Shown here in pieces: positions 53,346-57,411 of a stretch of DNA of 57,411 nt (position 1 is its first letter; each line of letters opens with the position of its first letter). The stretch is taken from positions 1-57,411 of the forward strand of contig JAILIF010000030.1 in the NCBI GenBank assembly GCA_024695405.1. Reading direction: 5' to 3'. The position numbers and the translations under genes are program-made. The notes below the pieces were generated by a model. The model was not told where the DNA came from. It was given only the letters and a program-made list of their open reading frames with translations, and did no database searches. Source of the DNA: Bacilli bacterium (GTDB lineage Bacteria; Bacillota_I; Bacilli_A; RFN20; CAG-826).

Positions 53346-53365
53346 TAGTTAGTTATCGCTAACTA
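53346..53365. promoter_or_regulatory. GTTAGTT-N4-CTAAC operator at the hma-zip promoter
   Basis: TAGTTAG-TTATCG-CTAACTA, perfect seven-base arms, directly after the -10. It is the best of the three sites. Confidence 0.7.
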
Positions 53366-53393
53366 TAATAGCATTTAACAAATATATATGCAA
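53365..53393 (-). promoter_or_regulatory. Promoter of hma-zip
   Basis: TTGCAT, 17 bp, TATTAT with an extended TGC. The operator touches the -10 hexamer. Confidence 0.6.
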
Positions 53394-53398
53394 ATAAG

Positions 53399-53459
53399 TA
53401 AAAAAGTACTTTATAAAAGTACCTTCTTACAAATCTAAAGCGCACCTTACGATGCGCTT
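53399..53459 (-). terminator. Tandem terminators after the L15-tailed repeat protein gene
   Basis: First a stem AAGCGCA/TGCGCTT (53437-53458), then a second hairpin GGTACTTT/AAAGTACT followed on the minus strand by TTTTTTAC (53400-53425). Two hairpins in a row isolate the metal locus from the preceding highly repeated gene. Confidence 0.7.
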
Positions 53460-53466
53460 GTTATTT

Positions 53467-56103
53467 TTATTTGTATTCGTTAACCTTGCCGCCCATTAAA
53501 ACAATCATCTTAACTGCTTGAATTGAGAAGTCATCTGCGTTAACAGTTAATTGCTTTGTTAATACACCTCTTGCAAGGACTTTAACATAATCAGCTTTGT
53601 TAGAAACAAGTTTCTTTGCTCTAAGTGCTTCAATATCAACTACATCACCATCTTCAAAGTTTTTAGATAATATATCGATATTGATAACTTCTTTCTTACC
53701 AGAATGAGCAATTTTTGCTTTTTTAATAACAATTGCTTCTTCTGCCGCTTCATCTGTCATCATCTCTTCGGCTTTTTCTACAGTAATAGACTCCATATGA
53801 GGCGTTACAGGTTCGTTCTTAACAACAGGTGCTGGCTCTTCTTTTACTACTTCTTCAGGCTTATTTACGCGAACTTTAAGCTCTTTAATTAAACCTTTCT
53901 TAAGTAGAGGAATAGTTTCTTCATATGGAATACGATAATCTTCATTAGGAATTTCTCCCTTTTCTGATCCTGCTTCGCGCATAGCCATATCAATTAAATC
54001 CTTGGCGTATTCGCATCTTCTATCATTCTTAATGCGGTATAAGACTGGAACATCTTCATATTTTTTACCTTTTGCAGGTTCAACTTTATATTTAGGATCT
54101 AATTCATCTCTTACTAAATTATAGTAAACACATAATGTTTTACCTCTAACTGCGAATTTAAGAACCATATTTCTGCCTACATTAACTGCATCGTAATGCC
54201 AAGAGACTCTGCTATTTGCCTTCTTGTGTGCGAGAGCGTAATTCTTAAGGACTGTATAGTAATCTTTCATTACATCATCTGCTTGTGAAAGTTTTGCAGT
54301 GAATGACTTAATAAATCTGATTTCAAAGATGTTACCTTTAGCGTCTTTTTCCACCAAGACAACATCACCATCGTTATTAACTTTAGATTCGACAATTTCC
54401 ATGCCTTCTTCTTTAGCTAATTCTTGATAACTAGATTCATCCACTTCTTCTTTTGGCTCTTCTTCAACTGCAACTGGAGCAGGTTTATTAATACGAACTT
54501 TTTGTTCTTTAATTAAACCTTTCTTTAATAATGTGAGAGTTTCTTCATATGGAATATGGTAGTCTTCGTTAGGAATTTCACCTTTTTCTACACCAAGGTT
54601 AGCCATAACCATATCAATTAGATCTTTAGCGTATTCACATCTTCTATCGTTTTTAATACGATATAAAACTGGAACATCTTCGTATTTCTTGCCTTTAGCG
54701 TCTTCGACTTTATATTTATCGTCTAAAATTTCTTTATTCAAGTTGTAGTAAACGCAAAGTGTTTTGCCTCTAACTGCAAACTTAATAGCCATATTTCTTC
54801 CTACATTAACTGCGTCATAATGCCAGGAGACTCTACTATTTGCTTTATTATAAGCAAGAACATAGTTCTTAAGGACTGTATAGTAATCTTTCATTACATC
54901 ATCTGCTTGTGAAAGTTTTGCAGTGAATGACTTAATGAATCTGATTTCAAAGATATTACCTTTAGCGTCTTTTTCAACTAATACAGCATCACCATCGTTA
55001 TTAACTTTAGATTCGACAATTTCCATGCCTTCTTCTTTAGCTAATTCTTCAAACGCTTTATCATTTGCTTCTTCTTCCTCTACTGGAGCTGGAGCAGGTA
55101 CTTCAGCTGGTTTACTAACTTGTACTTTAAGTTCTTTAATTAAACCTCTAGCAATAAGTGGTTTATTGTCTTCGTAAGGTAAAACATATGATTCATTCTT
55201 TTGTTCACCTTTTTCTAAGCCTAGTTTTTCAGCAACAACTGCAATAAGCTCTTTTGCATAACCACATCTTCTATCATTCTTAATACGATATAAGCATGGA
55301 ACTTCTTCATATTTCTTGCTTTCAACTTTTTCTACTTTATATTTACTATCGGCATAATCATCAGCGTTAAGTGGGAAGTAAACGCATAATGTTTTACCTC
55401 TTACCCCAAATTTAACAAATTGTTTACGTCCTGAATTTGCAGAATCATAATGCCATGAAACTCTGCTGTTAACTTTCTTATAAGAAAGAACTTCATTTTT
55501 GAGTTCTTCATAATACTTTTTACCTTCATCATTAGCTTGAATGATCTTAGCTGTAAATGATTTAACAAATCTAATTTCAAAGATATTACCCTTAGCATCT
55601 TTTTCAACGACAATAGTATCCCCATCAGCATTGACTTTAGTTTCAATGATTTCCATGCCTTCTTCTTCAGGAACTAATTCATCTACCACTTCTTCTGCAG
55701 GTGCTTCCTCTTTAACTTCTTCAGCAGCAACAACAACTGGAGCAGGTTCTTCTTCCACTGGTTTTTCTTCAACAGGTTCTTTAATCTCTTCTACTTGTTG
55801 AGCTGGTTCTTCGGCTTTAGCTTCTTCTACGGCATTATCTTCATTTTCTTCTTTTTTATCGTAGACGCCTTTTCTAATTCTTATAAATTCGAAAATAAAA
55901 ATAGCAACACCAAGAGCAGCAACTATACCAACTGCAATCCATAATACAGTAAGAGAATCACCCCCGGTTGCTGCAGCTAAGTATAAAACAGGGAGCAACC
56001 CAGTAATAGACATCAATTTAACCCCACCTTTTCCTTTTTTTGCACTCAAAACACCACTCTTTTCGCTTAATAAGTGGTTTTCTTTAATCGATGATTTCTT
56101 CAT
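53467..56103 (-). CDS. Membrane-anchored protein with three 180-residue repeats and a ribosomal L15-like C-terminal domain
   Basis: An 878-residue protein. A membrane segment lies near residues 51-75, followed by a Glu/Pro/Val-rich linker (90-145). Three related repeats follow at about 149-329, 359-538 and 567-746, each with KDAKGNIFEIRF, NSRVSWHYD, VRGKTLCVY and YRIKNDRRC; repeats 2 and 3 are nearly identical at DNA level. Residues about 808-878 resemble the end of ribosomal protein L15 (VDIEALRAKKLV, VKVLARGVLTKQLTVNADDFS, IVLMGGKV). RBS GGAGGATA. Function unknown; the repeats look like a binding module facing the cytoplasm or outside depending on topology. The L15-like assignment is from motif resemblance. 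Confidence 0.75.
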   Translation of the reverse strand: MKKSSIKENHLLSEKSGVLSAKKGKGGVKLMSITGLLPVLYLAAATGGDSLTVLWIAVGIVAALGVAIFIFEFIRIRKGVYDKKEENEDNAVEEAKAEEPAQQVEEIKEPVEEKPVEEEPAPVVVAAEEVKEEAPAEEVVDELVPEEEGMEIIETKVNADGDTIVVEKDAKGNIFEIRFVKSFTAKIIQANDEGKKYYEELKNEVLSYKKVNSRVSWHYDSANSGRKQFVKFGVRGKTLCVYFPLNADDYADSKYKVEKVESKKYEEVPCLYRIKNDRRCGYAKELIAVVAEKLGLEKGEQKNESYVLPYEDNKPLIARGLIKELKVQVSKPAEVPAPAPVEEEEANDKAFEELAKEEGMEIVESKVNNDGDAVLVEKDAKGNIFEIRFIKSFTAKLSQADDVMKDYYTVLKNYVLAYNKANSRVSWHYDAVNVGRNMAIKFAVRGKTLCVYYNLNKEILDDKYKVEDAKGKKYEDVPVLYRIKNDRRCEYAKDLIDMVMANLGVEKGEIPNEDYHIPYEETLTLLKKGLIKEQKVRINKPAPVAVEEEPKEEVDESSYQELAKEEGMEIVESKVNNDGDVVLVEKDAKGNIFEIRFIKSFTAKLSQADDVMKDYYTVLKNYALAHKKANSRVSWHYDAVNVGRNMVLKFAVRGKTLCVYYNLVRDELDPKYKVEPAKGKKYEDVPVLYRIKNDRRCEYAKDLIDMAMREAGSEKGEIPNEDYRIPYEETIPLLKKGLIKELKVRVNKPEEVVKEEPAPVVKNEPVTPHMESITVEKAEEMMTDEAAEEAIVIKKAKIAHSGKKEVINIDILSKNFEDGDVVDIEALRAKKLVSNKADYVKVLARGVLTKQLTVNADDFSIQAVKMIVLMGGKVNEYK

Positions 56104-56282
56104 ACCATATCCTCCGAACCCATCTCTAATATAAAAACAATCAATTTTGTTATATGACGTTAATCTAAAACTAAGTTAATTTCATTTTATTACTAAAAAT
56201 GATTTTTGTTAATCATAATTCTTGATTTTTATAGTCAAAATAAGGAGTTAAAAATCTATCATTGACATATTTATCAAGCAAT

Positions 56283-56306
56283 AAAAAAGAAGTATCTATG
56301 ATACTT
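56283..56306 (-). terminator. Intrinsic terminator after the C39-like gene
   Basis: AAGTATC/GATACTT stem with 3-nt loop, followed on the minus strand by CTTTTTTATT, about 90 nt after the stop. Confidence 0.75.
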
Positions 56307-56393
56307 ATTTAGTATTAATTGTTAAATAGGTAATTTTTTAAAATGAAAAATTTTTTTCTTTTTTATACGTTTTCGCACTTTAGACGAAATTAT

Positions 56394-57065
56394 TTAATTT
56401 GAATAAAATATAGCGTTTTTATGAAATGCGCCAAAGACAAACCCAAAGTTCAAAAACAAAGGAATGCTGTCAAAAGCTTCAAAAGAAGATCTATTTAAAA
56501 ATTCAGTAATACCTATGTTTTCAATAAAACCATATGGATTATAAATAATAATATTATCGTTATAAATATCTAAAGAAGTAACCACAGAGAAATGTAATGT
56601 CCATTCATTTTCGAATTTTGCAGCCCATTCTAACACAACAGGATTACCGCTTTCTAACGATTTATGAATGTGTTTTAACAATTCATCATTTGCTAAATAT
56701 GTTTCACTTACAAAGCTTTTATCATTAATACATTCGTTAATTTCATTTAAAAAACCATTTGTAGATGAAGTAGAAACACCACCATTGTTTTTGTTATTCA
56801 AATCATCTTCGGTTACCTTTTTACCATAAAATTCAGAAAGCATTTCTATAGTTGCATATCCACATGAAATATGTTGTTCTACTAAGTTAATTCCGCTAAC
56901 TTCTACTTTTCTATTGTAATGTTCATCTTCTTTCAAGTAGATCCAGTTTTTATTAATGCTACTCGTTTTAAATCCTAATATAATAAAAGGTATTGCAAAC
57001 GCGAGTACGAGAGCACACGTAATAGAACAAACGATAATAACTACAATTTTCTTTTTCTTTTTCAT
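56394..57065 (-). CDS. C39-like (papain-fold) peptidase, membrane-anchored
   Basis: A 223-residue protein with an N-terminal membrane anchor (residues 7-30). Catalytic residues are visible: Cys68 (EQHISCGYATIEM), His158 (WTLHFSVV) and Asn176 (IIYNPYG), the Cys-His-Asn arrangement of peptidase C39-like enzymes. It lacks the ABC transporter of bacteriocin-processing C39, so it is more likely a cell-surface cysteine peptidase. A TATGCT hexamer lies 11 nt before ATG, without a Shine-Dalgarno. Stands alone near the window end. Confidence 0.85.
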   Translation of the reverse strand: MKKKKKIVVIIVCSITCALVLAFAIPFIILGFKTSSINKNWIYLKEDEHYNRKVEVSGINLVEQHISCGYATIEMLSEFYGKKVTEDDLNNKNNGGVSTSSTNGFLNEINECINDKSFVSETYLANDELLKHIHKSLESGNPVVLEWAAKFENEWTLHFSVVTSLDIYNDNIIIYNPYGFIENIGITEFLNRSSFEAFDSIPLFLNFGFVFGAFHKNAIFYSN

Positions 57066-57411
57066 GGTTACACTTTAGCATAGCCAATAATAATTAACTA
57101 GCAACCGTAGTTGTCAAAATATACTTTTTTGTCTATTGTAGTTTGCATTATTCCAAAATAAGCAACTTTTGGTATCAATATGTAAAAATAATAACCTTGA
57201 GAAACAACCACCTAAATGAATATCCATCAATCAATTTATTAATAGAGGCTATTTAAAAAAGAATAATCATTAAATATTTATGGCATAAATTATATGAATA
57301 TTCTTTTTTAAATAGCCTCTATTAATAAATTGATTGATGGATATTCATTTAGGTGGTTGTTTCTCAAGGTTATTATTTTTACATATTGATACCAAAAGTT
57401 GCTTATTTTGG
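57066..57411. other. 346-bp gap containing a terminal inverted repeat
   Basis: No ORF of note. The first about 85 bp hold the promoter region of the C39-like gene; the rest is the 113-bp inverted repeat described separately. Confidence 0.7.
57153..57411. repeat. Perfect 113-bp inverted repeat with a 33-bp loop at the window end
   Basis: Positions 57153-57265 are the exact reverse complement of 57299-57411; the loop is 57266-57298. The right arm runs to the last base, so it may continue beyond the window. Each arm begins with a smaller CCAAAA...TTTTGG palindrome. No transposase ORF is present. It could be a MITE-like element, a hairpin-forming RNA locus, or an assembly artefact at a contig end. 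Confidence 0.85.

Noticed and set aside
54000-55600. CRISPR-like or tandem DNA repeats
   Set aside because: The repeats are long, in frame and encode the repeated protein domain; no spacers.

Overview
This is a low-GC (roughly one third GC by eye, not computed) bacterial contig-like window using the standard bacterial code: TGA is a stop in several genes and Trp is TGG. Gene content points to an anaerobic, Gram-positive-type Firmicute or an uncultured Bacilli/Mollicutes-like gut lineage. The evidence is an RNase J gene, the rimP-nusA-infB-rbfA-truB-ribF-rpsO-pnp block, small lipoproteins, Feo iron uptake, rubrerythrin, a flavodiiron fusion, and an anaerobic glycerol-3-phosphate dehydrogenase-like trio. 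The exact lineage is inference. I saw no rRNA, tRNA, CRISPR array, phage or transposase gene.

Layout. 0-4.6 kb: 5' part of an RNase J with a degenerate metal site, a glpA-like/FAD oxidoreductase/DUF1667 trio, and a lipoprotein. 4.7-15.9 kb: information-processing genes on the minus strand, interrupted by a plus-strand pair (a TtcA-GNAT fusion and a Gfo/Idh/MocA oxidoreductase). The rimP-nusA leader carries a promoter followed by a terminator-like hairpin. 16-20.3 kb: membrane proteins, a Sel1 protein, mntP, a HAD phosphatase and a GNAT. 20.34-21.0 kb: a non-coding gap with a tight DnaA-box cluster. 21-33 kb: cell-surface genes (GT2-GtrA, NAGPA, TM2, a secreted papain-like protein, a 1301-aa ABC fusion, a VanZ protein split by Ig-like domains). 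33-38.5 kb: PfpI, DUF1295, a ZIP transporter with a candidate small RNA or leader upstream, rubrerythrin and FprA. 38.6-44.3 kb: two ABC systems and a LytTR-DUF3021 pair; one ABC operon begins with a 42-codon ORF missing from the ORF track. 44.4-48.6 kb: two lipoproteins, an alkaline-phosphatase-superfamily protein and an SPL-type radical SAM protein. 48.7-53.3 kb: an iron/metal locus (feoA-feoA-feoB-Cys-rich peptide, DtxR regulator, ZIP, HMA). 53.4-57.1 kb: a membrane protein with three repeats and a ribosomal-L15-like tail, then a C39-like peptidase. The window ends in a perfect 113-bp inverted repeat.

How the parts work together. Three promoters (feoA, hma-zip, and the sORF-ABC exporter) share a GTTAGTT-N4-CTAAC operator just downstream of the -10, next to a DtxR-family gene, so a metal regulon can be read from the sequence. 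The sORF has a perfect extended Shine-Dalgarno sequence, and its own 3' codons are complementary to it (an anti-SD mimic); its stop overlaps the ABC ATPase start, which suggests an RNA switch. Many other genes have a -10 hexamer about 6-8 nt before ATG and no Shine-Dalgarno, implying frequent leaderless mRNAs.
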